Part shown: in pieces, positions 34,433 to 43,856 of the stretch
Layout: each line of letters opens with the position of its first letter
Position numbering within the stretch: position 1 is the stretch's first letter
Source: an uncultured Acholeplasmatales bacterium
GTDB taxonomy: Bacteria; Bacillota_I; Bacilli_A; Acholeplasmatales; Anaeroplasmataceae
Assembly (NCBI GenBank): GCA_944324805.1
Contig: CALUXS010000009.1
Location: 1-64,000 of the forward strand
Direction: 5' to 3'
Length of the DNA stretch: 64,000 nucleotides
The notes under the pieces: generated by a model
The model's database searches: none
What the model was told of the DNA's origin: nothing
Seen by the model: only the letters and a program-made list of their open reading frames with translations
Made by a program: the position numbers and the translations under genes

Positions 34433-35363
34433 TAGCTCTGAAATAGAAGCTAATATCGTTGGAATGTCTCGTTCTAATTTAAAAGTTATTGAAAATACAT
34501 ATGGGATAATGGTAGAAAGTCATGGTGGAGCTATAATTACAAATGCAAAAGATGAATTAATAATTTCTAAGTTAGAAAAAATATTTTCTTTACTCATAAG
34601 TGTAGCTAAGGAAAAGAATAAAATTACACCACGTGATGTGGTTTATTTAATAAATTTAATCGAGAATAATGAGGAGGAAAATTATTTAAAACTCTTTACT
34701 AATAAAAAAGCAATATCATATACATATAATAATAAACCGATATATCCTAAAACATTAAAGCAAATTGAATTTATTGAATTACTTGATAAAAAAGATATTA
34801 TATTTTCATTAGGTGCAGCCGGCACAGGAAAAACTTTTTTGTCTGTTGCCTATGCTGTGTGGCAATTAAAAAAAGGAAGCATAAGCAAAATAATTTTAAC
34901 AAGACCAGCAGTAGAAGCAGGTGAATCATTAGGATATTTACCAGGAGATTTAAAGGAAAAAGTAGATCCATATTTGAGACCATTATATGATGCACTTTAT
35001 GATACGTTAGGATATGAACAAACTGAAACTCTAATAGAAAAACAAATTATTGAAATTGCTCCTTTAGCTTATATGAGAGGTAGAACTTTAGAAAACTCTT
35101 TCATAATATTAGATGAAGCTCAAAATGCTACGAAAGAACAATTGAAGATGTTTTTAACACGTCTAGGATTTAATTCTAAAATGGTTATAACAGGAGACCC
35201 TAGTCAAATTGACTTAAATGAGAAATTATCAGGTTTAGAAACATCAGCAAATTTATTGAAAAATATTCAGGAAGTTGGAATAATCCGTTTCAGATCAGTC
35301 GATGTTGTTAGACATCCACTAGTAGGAAAAATTATTGAAGCATTTGAAGGAAAGGTAAATTAA
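34410..35363 (+). CDS. PhoH-like (YbeZ) P-loop ATPase
   Basis: A 317-residue PhoH/YbeZ-type ATPase, thought to work in rRNA maturation and RNA decay with the endonuclease YbeY. The N-terminal KH-like region precedes Walker A 'GAAGTGKTFLSVAYAV' (about 134-149), 'LTRPAVEAGESLGYLPGD', and Walker B 'FIILDEAQNATKEQLKMFLTR'. It overlaps the upstream pseudouridine synthase gene by 23 bases and has site GGAG. The usual downstream ybeY is missing from this locus: a HAD hydrolase takes its place. Confidence 0.93.
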   Translation: MTLKTYIDSSEIEANIVGMSRSNLKVIENTYGIMVESHGGAIITNAKDELIISKLEKIFSLLISVAKEKNKITPRDVVYLINLIENNEEENYLKLFTNKKAISYTYNNKPIYPKTLKQIEFIELLDKKDIIFSLGAAGTGKTFLSVAYAVWQLKKGSISKIILTRPAVEAGESLGYLPGDLKEKVDPYLRPLYDALYDTLGYEQTETLIEKQIIEIAPLAYMRGRTLENSFIILDEAQNATKEQLKMFLTRLGFNSKMVITGDPSQIDLNEKLSGLETSANLLKNIQEVGIIRFRSVDVVRHPLVGKIIEAFEGKVN

Positions 35364-35377
35364 TTGGGAAAAGAAAT

Positions 35378-36025
35378 ATGGGAAAAATAGCTATTTTTGA
35401 TTTAGATGGAACTGTATTTGATTCAATGACTAATTGGCTAGAATTAGATAAAAAGATAACTTCTATGTTTAATATTCCGTTTACAAGTGAACTATTAAGG
35501 AAAATAAACACTTTGTCATTTTATGATTCAGCTGTTTATTTAATTGAAGAATACAATTTAGATGTAGACCCACATTATCTTGCTAATTTGTGGGATAATG
35601 ATGCAATAAATATGTACAAAACGGATATAGAATTAAAAAATGGAATAATTGAATTTTTAGAATATCTAAAGAATAACGATTACACTATTGTAGGAGCAAC
35701 TTCATCAGAACGTAAATTTTTTAATTATGCTCTTAAAAGATTTTCTTTAGAACCTTACTTTTTAAATATTTATACTGCAAGTGAGGTAGGAATTGCGAAG
35801 AATAAACCTGATTTCTATAGATATATATTAAAATCACTTAAAGCTAATGATAGTGACATCATTTTTTTCGATGATGATTATAAAGCATTAGAAGCAGCAC
35901 GCAGTATAGGTATAAAAACATATGGGGTAATTGACAATACAAATTTAGAGGTTAGAAGACAATTAGAAAATAATTCAATTTGTTTAATATCAAATTTTTT
36001 AGATTGGAAAAATTGGTTAGAATAA
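35378..36025 (+). CDS. HAD-family hydrolase
   Basis: A 215-residue phosphatase of the HAD superfamily. Motif I is 'FDLDGTVFDSM' (nucleophile Asp and acid/base Asp), motif II the 'GATSSE' serine, motif III lysine near 'GIAKNKPDFYRYIL', and motif IV 'IIFFDDDYKALEAA'. A cap domain sits between motifs I and II (subfamily IA layout). Substrate is unknown; phosphoglycolate or nucleotide phosphatases are common in this group. It follows phoH by 14 bases in the same transcript. Confidence 0.88.
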   Translation: MGKIAIFDLDGTVFDSMTNWLELDKKITSMFNIPFTSELLRKINTLSFYDSAVYLIEEYNLDVDPHYLANLWDNDAINMYKTDIELKNGIIEFLEYLKNNDYTIVGATSSERKFFNYALKRFSLEPYFLNIYTASEVGIAKNKPDFYRYILKSLKANDSDIIFFDDDYKALEAARSIGIKTYGVIDNTNLEVRRQLENNSICLISNFLDWKNWLE

Positions 36026-36064
36026 AGTTGTTTTCTTTTAAATGTTTATTTTTTATTATTTTTA

Positions 36065-36073
36065 TGTTATAAT
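36065..36073 (+). promoter_or_regulatory. Extended -10 of pnp
   Basis: TGtTATAAT at 36065-36073, 45 bases before the pnp start; -35 weak. Confidence 0.6.
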
Positions 36074-36117
36074 CAATAACGTGTAAAAAAAGTAGAAAGA
36101 GAATAGGAGAAAACGTT

Positions 36118-38256
36118 ATGAGTGAAGTAAAACGTTTTGAATTCAACTGGGCTGGTAGGCCTTTAGTTGTAGAAATAGGTGAAGTTGCAAAGCAAGCTAA
36201 CGGTGCTTGTATGGTAACCTATGGAGGAAGTACTGTTTTATCTGCAGTTTGTTCTAATAATGAAGTATCTACCCAGGACTTCTTCCCATTAATGGTTTTA
36301 TACCAAGAAAAATTATATGCAGCAGGAAAAATTCCTGGCGGATTTTTACGTAGAGAAGGTAGACCTAGTGAACATGAAACTTTGGTTTCTCGTTTAATAG
36401 ATCGTCCGATTAGACCTTTATTTGCTGAAGGATTTAGAAATGAAGTACAAGTTGTTAATACTGTTTTATCATCTGATCCAGATTGCTCACCTGCTATGGC
36501 AGCAATGTTAGGTTCATCAATTGCATTGATGATTTCTGATATTCCATTTGAAGGCCCAATAGCTGGTGTTGTTGTTGGTTTAGTTGATGGAAAAATGTTA
36601 ATTAATCCAACTCCAGAAGAATTAGAGAAAAGTGATATTAACTTGACAGTAGCCGGTACTAAGGCTGCTATTAATATGGTTGAAGCTGGAGCTCGTTTTG
36701 TCGATGAAGACACTATGTGGGAAGCTTTAAAATTTGGTCATGCTGAAATTCAAAGATTATGTGATTTCCAACAAGAAATTGTTGCTGCTTGTGGTAAAGA
36801 AAAAGTGGAAGTTTCTTTATTCGAGCTAGATAAAGAAATCGACAAAGCTGTTAGAGAATATGCAGAAGAAAAATTAGTTAAAGCAATTAGAATAGAAGAT
36901 AAATTAGAACGTTATGCTGCTATCGATAAGGTAAATGAAGAGACTTTAGCTCACTTCGGTGAAAAAGTATTTATTACTGAAGTTGGTGGCATAAAAGTAT
37001 TAGATAACGAAGCAAAAGAAAACTATCTAAAACATGTTAATCGTTCTTTAGAAGATATATTACACGGCGAAGTTCGTAGAATGATTGCTGTTGACAAAAT
37101 TCGTCCTGATGGCCGTAAACTAGATGAAATTAGACCTTTATCAAGTAGAATTGATGTTCTACAAAGAACTCATGGTTCTGCATTGTTTACTCGTGGTCAA
37201 ACACAAAGCTTAGGAACTGTAACATTAGGTTCATTATCTGATAATCAAATAATTGATGGTTTAGGTATGGAAGATACAAAGCGTTTTATGTTACATTATA
37301 ATTTCCCAGCTTTCTCTGTTGGTGAAACAGGAAGATATGGTAGTCCAGGACGTCGTGAGATTGGTCATGGTGCCTTAGGCGAAAGAGCATTATCTTATGT
37401 AATTCCATCAGAAGAAGAATTCCCATATACAATTCGTGTAGTTTCTGAAATATTAGAATCAAATGGTTCTTCAAGTCAGGCAACTATTTGTTCTGGTACT
37501 CTTGCTTTAATGGCTGCTGGTGTTCCTATTAAGGCCCCTGTTGCAGGTATTGCTATGGGTTTAATTATGCAAGATGAACAACATTACACAATTTTAACAG
37601 ATATTCAAGGTATGGAAGATCATTTAGGTGATATGGATTTCAAGGTTGCAGGAACAAAGGATGGTATTACTGCTTTACAAATGGATATCAAGATCAAGGG
37701 TATAACATATCAAATTTTAAAAGAAGCACTAGCTCAAGCAAAAAAGGGTCGTTTAGAAATTTTAGATCATATGGCAACTACAATTGCAGAGCCTAGAAAA
37801 GAACTATCACAATACGCTCCTAAAGTTGTTGCTGCGCGTATTAATCCAGATAAGATTAAGGATGTAATTGGTGCAGGTGGCAAGACTATCAATGCTATTA
37901 TTGAAAAATTTGACAATGTAAAAATCGATATTGAACAAGATGGTAGAGTATTTGTAATGCATAGTAATATGGAAACAGCAAAAGCTTGTTTACAATACAT
38001 TGTAGATTCTGTTAGAGAAGCTGAGGTTGGCAAGATATATGAAGGTAAAGTAACACGTATGGAAAAATATGGTGTATTTGTTGAATTATGGCCTGGTTGT
38101 GAAGGTCTATGTCATATATCTCGTTTAGCAAATGAAAGAGTAGCTAAATGTGAGGATGTCGTATCTTTAGGAAATACAATTCTTGTTAAATGCATTGGCG
38201 TTAATGAAAAAGGACAAGTTGATCTTTCTAGAAAAGATGCTATAAATAAAGAATAA
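36118..38256 (+). CDS. pnp: Polyribonucleotide nucleotidyltransferase (PNPase)
   Basis: PNPase degrades RNA 3' to 5' by phosphorolysis. The 712-residue protein has two RNase PH-like domains ('[20 protein letters not shown]' and '[12 protein letters not shown]'-type motif, here '[16 protein letters not shown]'), the linking helical domain, a KH domain ('[16 protein letters not shown]') and an S1 domain ('[18 protein letters not shown]'). All parts are present and full length. GGAG precedes ATG 36118. A hairpin terminator separates it from mscS. No rpsO gene lies upstream, though rpsO-pnp is a frequent pair. Confidence 0.97.
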   Translation: MSEVKRFEFNWAGRPLVVEIGEVAKQANGACMVTYGGSTVLSAVCSNNEVSTQDFFPLMVLYQEKLYAAGKIPGGFLRREGRPSEHETLVSRLIDRPIRPLFAEGFRNEVQVVNTVLSSDPDCSPAMAAMLGSSIALMISDIPFEGPIAGVVVGLVDGKMLINPTPEELEKSDINLTVAGTKAAINMVEAGARFVDEDTMWEALKFGHAEIQRLCDFQQEIVAACGKEKVEVSLFELDKEIDKAVREYAEEKLVKAIRIEDKLERYAAIDKVNEETLAHFGEKVFITEVGGIKVLDNEAKENYLKHVNRSLEDILHGEVRRMIAVDKIRPDGRKLDEIRPLSSRIDVLQRTHGSALFTRGQTQSLGTVTLGSLSDNQIIDGLGMEDTKRFMLHYNFPAFSVGETGRYGSPGRREIGHGALGERALSYVIPSEEEFPYTIRVVSEILESNGSSSQATICSGTLALMAAGVPIKAPVAGIAMGLIMQDEQHYTILTDIQGMEDHLGDMDFKVAGTKDGITALQMDIKIKGITYQILKEALAQAKKGRLEILDHMATTIAEPRKELSQYAPKVVAARINPDKIKDVIGAGGKTINAIIEKFDNVKIDIEQDGRVFVMHSNMETAKACLQYIVDSVREAEVGKIYEGKVTRMEKYGVFVELWPGCEGLCHISRLANERVAKCEDVVSLGNTILVKCIGVNEKGQVDLSRKDAINKE

Positions 38257-38264
38257 TAACATAT

Positions 38265-38292
38265 AGGAGGGGGTTCCCTCCTTATTTTTTAA
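38265..38292 (+). terminator. Terminator after pnp
   Basis: AGGAGGG-GGTT-CCCTCCT followed by TATTTTTT. Confidence 0.85.
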
Positions 38293-38302
38293 AGGAGTCA
38301 AA

Positions 38303-39118
38303 ATGGAAAATTTTTTAAAGAACACTATGGATACGCTAAAAGGTTTTTTTGGCGATGCATTATTTAAGATTTTTACTGGTTTAGTTGCTATTGTAATTGG
38401 TTTTTTCGTTGTAAAACTAGTGAAATTTGTAGTTAGAAGATTACTTTTAAGATTACCAATTAATACTACAGTTGCTAAATTTTTAATGTCATTATTTACA
38501 GCCCTTATTTATGTTGTTTATATTTTAGTAGTAGCTGATGCTTTTGGTATACCTATGACAGGATTTTTAACTTTAATTGGTTCGATAGGTGTTGCTATTG
38601 GTTTAGCTTTAAAGGATTCATTATCAAATATTGCTAATGGTATTATGCTTGTTGTAATGAAGCCATTCAAAGTTGGTGACTACATCAGCGTAAATGGAGT
38701 TGAAGGAACAGCAATATCAATAAATATGGTTTCTACTGTAATTCAGACAGTAGATAATAAAGCAATTACAATTCCTAACAATGAGGTCCTTGCGGATAAT
38801 ATTATAAATTACAATACAATGACAACTAGAAGATTAGATTTAATATATTCTGTTGCTTATGGTTCAGATATTGATAAAGTCAAAGAGATTTTATTAGATT
38901 TAGCAAACAATCATCCTTTATCTCTTAAAGATCCTGCACCAATTTGTCGCTTGCATGTACAAAATACATCATCCTTAGATTTTACGTTGCGCATATGGGT
39001 TAAATCAAGCGACTATTGGAATCTAAAATGGGATTTAAATGAAGCAGTTGTTAAAGTATTTGCTGAAAATAATATAGAAATACCATTTGCGCAATTAGAT
39101 GTAAGAATGCGAGGATGA
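38303..39118 (+). CDS. mscS: Small-conductance mechanosensitive channel (MscS family)
   Basis: A 271-residue heptameric channel that opens on hypo-osmotic shock. Three membrane helices occupy about residues 15-115; the pore helix has the Gly/Ala pattern 'GSIGVAIGLALKDSLSNIANG'-like (split here: 'GSIGVAIGLALKD' then 'SLSNIANGIML'). The beta domain ('FKVGDYISVNGVEGTA') and cytosolic vestibule follow. Site AAGGAG. Its last codons overlap a possible ATG of the next gene. Confidence 0.94.
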   Translation: MENFLKNTMDTLKGFFGDALFKIFTGLVAIVIGFFVVKLVKFVVRRLLLRLPINTTVAKFLMSLFTALIYVVYILVVADAFGIPMTGFLTLIGSIGVAIGLALKDSLSNIANGIMLVVMKPFKVGDYISVNGVEGTAISINMVSTVIQTVDNKAITIPNNEVLADNIINYNTMTTRRLDLIYSVAYGSDIDKVKEILLDLANNHPLSLKDPAPICRLHVQNTSSLDFTLRIWVKSSDYWNLKWDLNEAVVKVFAENNIEIPFAQLDVRMRG

Positions 39119-39123
39119 TTCTA

Positions 39124-40152
39124 TTGAAAAAAATATTTTTTGCACTTACATTAATACTATGCCTACTCTTAACGAGTAAAGCAAAGGCAGTAGAGTTACC
39201 TACAGGAGAAGATTTAGAATTAAATTATCAAGTATATAGTGAAACTAATGAAATAACATTCAATTTCGATAGTACAGGATATGAATTTAAATATGATGAA
39301 ACTAAAATTCAAAGAGTTGAAGAAGTTAAAGAAAAGACAACATTTGTTGTATTAAATTCAACATCTACAAGAATTTTTATGTATAAGAATGGTATAAAAG
39401 TAAAAGTTATTTCTTTAGAATTTGTTAATCCTACAATTGTTAGTGTTGAAAAAGATAGTGATGGTGCGTATTATGTATCTAATCAAGGAGAAAAATTGTA
39501 TGGTGATTTTACATGGTTAGTTGATGGCGAAGAAGTTATTGCAAGCACTGTTACAGGTAATGATGTTAGTTTGAAGTATAACAATGTAAACATCAGTTAT
39601 ATTGCTGAAAAATCTAGTCTTTTTAATGATTATTTTGTAATAATAATTGGATTTCCATTATTCATACTAATTATTGGATATGTTATTGTTCTAATTTTAC
39701 CAATAAACTATTATAAAAGAATTTGTAAAAATGCTACAAGACTTAAAAATAAACTTGCAACCTACAAAGGAAAAAAATCAAAATCATTCTACTTATATAT
39801 CAAGGTTAAGGTTGTTAGTATTAATAATTATGTTGGTATGATTCCTGAAAGCTGTCCTAAGCTAAAACAACTTAAAAGCATTTCTACAGAACTTACAACC
39901 ACTACTGATAATTTAGGAAAAGTATTAGATTATTTCCCTGACAATAATACGATTGACTTAATTAATTACTATTCTTATAAATGTGACAAAATATTAGAAG
40001 TCTTAGAACATGGCAATTATAAATACAAAGTGAAAATTGATAAAAAAAATTTGATTACTATTCCTAAAATAGTAACTCCAGAAATGGATAAAAGTCAAAC
40101 AGATGCTTATCATTATTTAGAAGGCATTGATGTTATAAGAAAAGATAATTGA
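39124..40152 (+). CDS. Hypothetical membrane-anchored surface protein
   Basis: 342 residues from TTG 39124. That start gives a classical signal peptide (MKKIFFALTLILCLLLT then SKAKA) and correct spacing from GAGG at 39110-39113; ATG 39115 is too near that site. Residues 25-165 look like beta-rich, Ig-like extracellular sequence; residues about 172-198 form one membrane helix ('DYFVIIIGFPLFILIIGYVI'), and the last 140 residues are cytosolic and basic. No family is recognised. It is coupled to mscS, so a role in envelope mechanics or sensing is possible but unproven. Confidence 0.65.
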   Translation: MKKIFFALTLILCLLLTSKAKAVELPTGEDLELNYQVYSETNEITFNFDSTGYEFKYDETKIQRVEEVKEKTTFVVLNSTSTRIFMYKNGIKVKVISLEFVNPTIVSVEKDSDGAYYVSNQGEKLYGDFTWLVDGEEVIASTVTGNDVSLKYNNVNISYIAEKSSLFNDYFVIIIGFPLFILIIGYVIVLILPINYYKRICKNATRLKNKLATYKGKKSKSFYLYIKVKVVSINNYVGMIPESCPKLKQLKSISTELTTTTDNLGKVLDYFPDNNTIDLINYYSYKCDKILEVLEHGNYKYKVKIDKKNLITIPKIVTPEMDKSQTDAYHYLEGIDVIRKDN

Positions 40153-40176
40153 CATTTTATTATACTATGGTAAAAT
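40149..40176 (+). promoter_or_regulatory. Promoter of rnpB, overlapping the preceding stop codon
   Basis: TTGACA (40149-40154), 16 bases, TAAAAT (40171-40176) with an extended TGg. The TGA stop of the upstream gene lies inside the -35 box. Start point falls at the 5' end of RNase P RNA. Confidence 0.85.
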
Positions 40177-40180
40177 ACTA

Positions 40181-40511
40181 ATGCAACAAGGTAATCGAGC
40201 AGAAATGTTAGGAAAGTCCATGCTAGCACAATCTGAGATGATTGTAGTGTTTGTGCTTAAGGAAAAGATAACTTAAGGCACCATTTGGTGACGGCAGATG
40301 ATAATCTAAGTCAATATTGATATGATTTAATCTATAAAGTGCCACAGAAACGATATACAAAGAAATTTGTAGGTGAAACGAGGTAAACCCCACAAGCTAG
40401 AAATCCAAATTTTGGTAGGAGAGCTCGAATTGACAAAATGAAGTTAAATTTGGGTCACATTAGTGAAGATAGATGATTACCCTTGACAGAACATGGCTTA
40501 TGAGTTGCAGG
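40181..40511 (+). ncRNA. rnpB: RNase P RNA, class B
   Basis: The catalytic RNA that matures tRNA 5' ends. Diagnostic blocks occur in order: GGTAATCG, AGGAAAGTCCATGCTAGCAC, GAGATG...GTAGTGTT, GTGCCACAG, GGTAAACCCC, AGAAATCCAAATTTTGGTAGG, AGATGATTACC, and ACATGGCTTA. P1 closes as TGCAAC (40182-40187) with GTTGCA (40504-40509). The layout, with the long P10.1/P15-type segment TCCAAATTTTGGTAGG, is the Bacillus class B form, which fits a Bacilli-related host. Confidence 0.95.
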
Positions 40512-40535
40512 AGGCTTTTGCCTCCTTTTTTATTT
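40509..40535 (+). terminator. Terminator of rnpB
   Basis: AGGAGGC-TTTT-GCCTCCT then a T run, directly abutting P1 of the RNA. Confidence 0.9.
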
Positions 40536-40626
40536 TTGTAAAAACCTTTTCATACATTTTAAAACGTTATCAAATTGAAAAAGAAAAAAATTAACTTAAA
40601 ATATAAGTTGTAAGGAAGGTGTTTTT

Positions 40627-40836
40627 ATGAACAATCTAAATGAAAAAATATTAGAGAAAAATAAAAATGAAAATGAAGAATATGCATTATGGTATGCTGA
40701 TTCAATCATGTTTGGTAAACCACTTATAAGAGCTAAATACTCAGAAATAAAAAAGTATTTAGAAAAAAATAATTTTCTAAAAATATCATTTATAAGAAAA
40801 ATAAAAAACGAATTTGAAATTTTTGTAAGAATATAA
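40627..40836 (+). CDS. Small hypothetical protein
   Basis: A 69-residue, Lys/Asn/Glu-rich protein with a strong ribosome site (AAGGAAGGTG, 40612-40621). The C-terminal half, 'SEIKKYLEKNNFLKISFIRK', would be a beta/helix element. No family is recognised. It lies between the rnpB terminator and the T-box promoter. Its site and frame support a real gene, but a chance reading frame in A-rich sequence cannot be excluded. Confidence 0.5.
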   Translation: MNNLNEKILEKNKNENEEYALWYADSIMFGKPLIRAKYSEIKKYLEKNNFLKISFIRKIKNEFEIFVRI

Positions 40837-40846
40837 AAAAAAACTA

Positions 40847-40875
40847 TTGCATTTGTTTTAAAAAAAGTGTATATT
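40847..40875 (+). promoter_or_regulatory. Promoter of the T-box operon
   Basis: TTGCAT (40847-40852), 17 bases, TATATT (40870-40875). Confidence 0.7.
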
Positions 40876-40881
40876 ATTTGC

Positions 40882-41133
40882 AAGCAATGAAAAGAAATAG
40901 TAGTTTTTGGCTATATTTAAGCGAGTCGTAGTTGGTGTGAGTACGATATAGATGTCATAAATGAACGCGTCTTTGAGCTAATCTAGGAAATTTAGTATTA
41001 GATTCAGGTTCGCCTGTTACAGCGATAAAGTATGTTAGTACTTGAGTGTGTATTTTATTATACAAAATAGGGTGGCACCGCGTGTTAGTTTATACGTCCC
41101 TTGGTAGGTTTTTTCCTATCAAGGGACTTTTTT
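40882..41133 (+). promoter_or_regulatory. T-box leader riboswitch (tRNA-sensing)
   Basis: Stem I features are seen: AGCGAG, GTTGGTGTGAG within a TCGTA/TACGA hairpin, and GAACGCGTCTTTGAGCT at the specifier side. The T-box AGGGTGGCACCGCG is at 41069-41082, and the terminator GTCCCTTGGTAGG/CCTATCAAGGGAC with a T run at 41096-41133. The acceptor-pairing bulge is TGGC, predicting a tRNA with discriminator G. That fits Arg (specifier CGT) or Ser (TCT) and argues against Val (GTC). Uncharged tRNA would allow read-through into the transporter operon. Confidence 0.93.
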
Positions 41134-41155
41134 GTTGCTTAAAGGGGGTAAAAAA

Positions 41156-42310
41156 ATGAAAACAATCATCAAAAACAAAATTTTAGAATGTAAAGAGGAA
41201 TTTGAAAAATATGTTGAAGAATTATATCTTCATCCTGAACTTGGAAATGAAGAGTACAAAAGTTCAAAATTACTCGCAACGGCTTTAGAAAAATATGGAT
41301 TTAAAACTAAATGCCCTAATTTATTAGAAACTGATTTTTTAGGTATCTATGAAAGTAAAATAAAAGGACCGAAAATTGCATTTTTATGTGAGTATGACGC
41401 ATTACCAGAAATAGGGCATGGTTGCGGACATAATTTGATTGGTAATATATCGATTTTAGCCGCAATTGGTTTAAAAGAAATAATAGATCAAATTGGTGGT
41501 TCAATATATGTTTTTGGGACTCCAGCAGAGGAAAACTTTGGTGGTAAAGTAGAATTAGCTAAAAAGGGAGCATTCAATGAAATAGATTGTGCAATGATGC
41601 TTCACCCAAGCGATAAAAATGGAGTAGGTGCCAAAACACTTGCCCTAATTCCTGTTCGATATGAATTTTTTGGAAAAACTGCTCATGGTGCTAAGCCATA
41701 TGATGGTGCTTCAGCATTAGATGCTGCAGTAATTACATATCAAGGAATAAATATGCTACGCCAATTTTTAAAGGGTAATTTCAAAGTACATGGAGTCATA
41801 ACAAATGGTGGTAAAGCTGCTAATGTAATACCTGATTATACCGTATTAGATTATTATTTTAGAGCAGATACAATTGATTATGCTAAAGAAATCCAAAGCA
41901 AAGCATTAAACATAGCCTCTTCAGCGGCGACTATGACTAATACAACTGTAAAAGAAAGTATATATGAATGTATATATGAAGATACAAAGATTAATTATAC
42001 TCTTGCTAACGAATTAAAAAGCATTTATGAAGAAATTGGTCTTGAACAAATTGAAAATGTCTCTGAAACGCCAGGTGGTTCAAGTGATGTTGGCGCTGTT
42101 TCTTACATTTGTCCTACAATCCAAGGATATATAAAAATAGCACCTAGTGGTACAAGAGGTCATAGTACAGAATTTGCAAAATGTACAATAAGTGATGCTG
42201 GTAAAAAAGCATTAGTAGACGGAGCTTATTCTTTAGCAATACTAGCTTATAATATTATAACAAACAAAAATTTACTAAATGAAGTAAAGAAAGAATTTAA
42301 AGGAGAGTAA
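41156..42310 (+). CDS. M20-family amidohydrolase (M20D, AbgB/HipO-like)
   Basis: A 384-residue zinc amidohydrolase that releases amino acids from N-acyl or dipeptide-like substrates. Seen: 'LHPELGNEEYKSSK', the metal-site 'HGCGHNLIGN' (Cys and His as in M20D), 'GTPAEENFGGKVELAKKGAF', 'MMLHPSDKNG', and a dimerisation domain around 180-290. ATG 41156 follows GGGGG; the frame opens earlier but without a site. As first gene after the T-box it is induced with the transporter when one amino acid is short, so it probably frees that amino acid from an imported conjugate. Confidence 0.9.
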   Translation: MKTIIKNKILECKEEFEKYVEELYLHPELGNEEYKSSKLLATALEKYGFKTKCPNLLETDFLGIYESKIKGPKIAFLCEYDALPEIGHGCGHNLIGNISILAAIGLKEIIDQIGGSIYVFGTPAEENFGGKVELAKKGAFNEIDCAMMLHPSDKNGVGAKTLALIPVRYEFFGKTAHGAKPYDGASALDAAVITYQGINMLRQFLKGNFKVHGVITNGGKAANVIPDYTVLDYYFRADTIDYAKEIQSKALNIASSAATMTNTTVKESIYECIYEDTKINYTLANELKSIYEEIGLEQIENVSETPGGSSDVGAVSYICPTIQGYIKIAPSGTRGHSTEFAKCTISDAGKKALVDGAYSLAILAYNIITNKNLLNEVKKEFKGE

Positions 42311-42313
42311 AAA

Positions 42314-43852
42314 ATGAAGAAATTTGTATTATTATTTTTAACCTTAATTAGTATATTTTGCTTGACAGCATGCAAAAATGAAGAAAATGATTTCTTAGAC
42401 TGGACTGAGCAAAAATATGAACAAAAAGTTGTTTTGACTCAAGAAGAACAAGAAGAATTATTAGTAAAAGCTGGAACACTAACAGTATCTACATCACCTG
42501 ATTATGCGCCTTATGAATTTTTAGATATTAAACAAACAGGTATAAAGAAATTCCAAGGTTCAGATATATTTTTAGCTAATTTTATTGCACAAACATTAGG
42601 TTTGGAGTTAGAAATAAGACAAGCCTCTTTTGATGGATTAGTAATGGAGCTAGATACTAAAAAAACAGATATCGTCATAGCTGGGTTAACTTATGATGAA
42701 GATAGAGAAAAAAATTATACATTTACTGATCCATATTACGAAACTGGTGATGGCGGACAGGTACTTGTGGTATTAAAAGAAAACTTTGATTCTTTAAATA
42801 GTTTTGATTCATTAAATAAAAATTCAATTACAATTGGATGTCAACCTGCTTCAGTTCAAGAAAATCTTGTAACAAGTCAATTACCTGAAGCAAAAAAGGA
42901 AAATTTTTCAAAGATTGATGAAGGAGTAATGAGATTAGAAAAAGGAGCAATCGATGCTATTGCACTTTCTAAAGTAAACGCTGAAACAATTATTAACTCA
43001 AATTCAAAATTAGCTATTTTAACTGGATTTGAATTTGAAATTGTAGAAAATGGAACAATGGGATTATTAGCTAAAAATAATCCTTTAGTTGAATATATTA
43101 ATGAAGCTATTAGTTATTTAGGTGAAAATGATTACCAAAACTGGTTAGATGCATCTCAACTTTACGCTAATTCCATTGCAAGTGCTGAGGAATTAAGTGA
43201 AGGAAATTTCTTTACACGTTTTTGGACAGTTTTAACAGACTATGGAATGGACTTTTTACAAGGTACTGGTATAACCCTATTATTGAGTGCAGTTACAGTT
43301 ATTTTTGGTACAATTATTGCACTTCTATTAACAATAATAAGAAGAAATAAATTAAAAGTTGTTAGAAGTGTTGGACATGTATATGTCGAATTTGTTCGTG
43401 GTATACCATTATTATTATTACTTTGGCTTTTATATTTAATTTCTCCTGCATCATGGCCATCATACGTGAGTGTTTCAATTGCTTTATTCTTAAATAGTGG
43501 TGCCTATGTTGCAGAAATAATAAGAGCTGGTATTGGCTCAGTTGATAAAGGGCAGTATGAAGCTGCAAGAACATTAGGATTATCTAAATTTAAAACAATG
43601 CAAAAAGTAATTTTACCACAGGCAATTAAAAAAATTCTACCTGCATTAGGTAATGAATTTGTTGCATTAATTAAAGAAACATCTCTTGCATCTGTATTCT
43701 TTATAGGTGATTTAATGACAATAAAAAACAACATTACTTCAATCACTTACCTATCAATCGAACCATTTATTATTGTCGGTATAATATATTTTGTTCTAAC
43801 ATTTGGAACTACAAAATTAATTAACAAATTTGAAAAGAGTTTGGGGGTATAA
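42314..43852 (+). CDS. Amino-acid ABC transporter: fused binding protein and permease
   Basis: 512 residues. A lipoprotein signal ends in LTAC (C20). A family-3 solute-binding domain follows (about 45-280, '[16 protein letters not shown]' and '[15 protein letters not shown]'), then a permease domain (about 300-510) with '[18 protein letters not shown]' and the EAA loop '[20 protein letters not shown]'. Binding protein and channel are one chain, a known variant of polar amino-acid (Gln/Arg/His) importers in Bacillota. The binding domain is outside the cell, tethered by both lipid and permease. It lies four bases after the amidohydrolase. Confidence 0.94.
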   Translation: MKKFVLLFLTLISIFCLTACKNEENDFLDWTEQKYEQKVVLTQEEQEELLVKAGTLTVSTSPDYAPYEFLDIKQTGIKKFQGSDIFLANFIAQTLGLELEIRQASFDGLVMELDTKKTDIVIAGLTYDEDREKNYTFTDPYYETGDGGQVLVVLKENFDSLNSFDSLNKNSITIGCQPASVQENLVTSQLPEAKKENFSKIDEGVMRLEKGAIDAIALSKVNAETIINSNSKLAILTGFEFEIVENGTMGLLAKNNPLVEYINEAISYLGENDYQNWLDASQLYANSIASAEELSEGNFFTRFWTVLTDYGMDFLQGTGITLLLSAVTVIFGTIIALLLTIIRRNKLKVVRSVGHVYVEFVRGIPLLLLLWLLYLISPASWPSYVSVSIALFLNSGAYVAEIIRAGIGSVDKGQYEAARTLGLSKFKTMQKVILPQAIKKILPALGNEFVALIKETSLASVFFIGDLMTIKNNITSITYLSIEPFIIVGIIYFVLTFGTTKLINKFEKSLGV

Positions 43853-43856
43853 TTTT

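Noticed and set aside
36219-36713. Minus-strand reading frame of 164 codons within pnp
   Set aside because: A shadow of pnp codons on the other strand, with no start signals.
40969-40971. GTC read as a valine specifier in the T-box
   Set aside because: The TGGC bulge calls for a G73 tRNA, which valine tRNAs normally lack.
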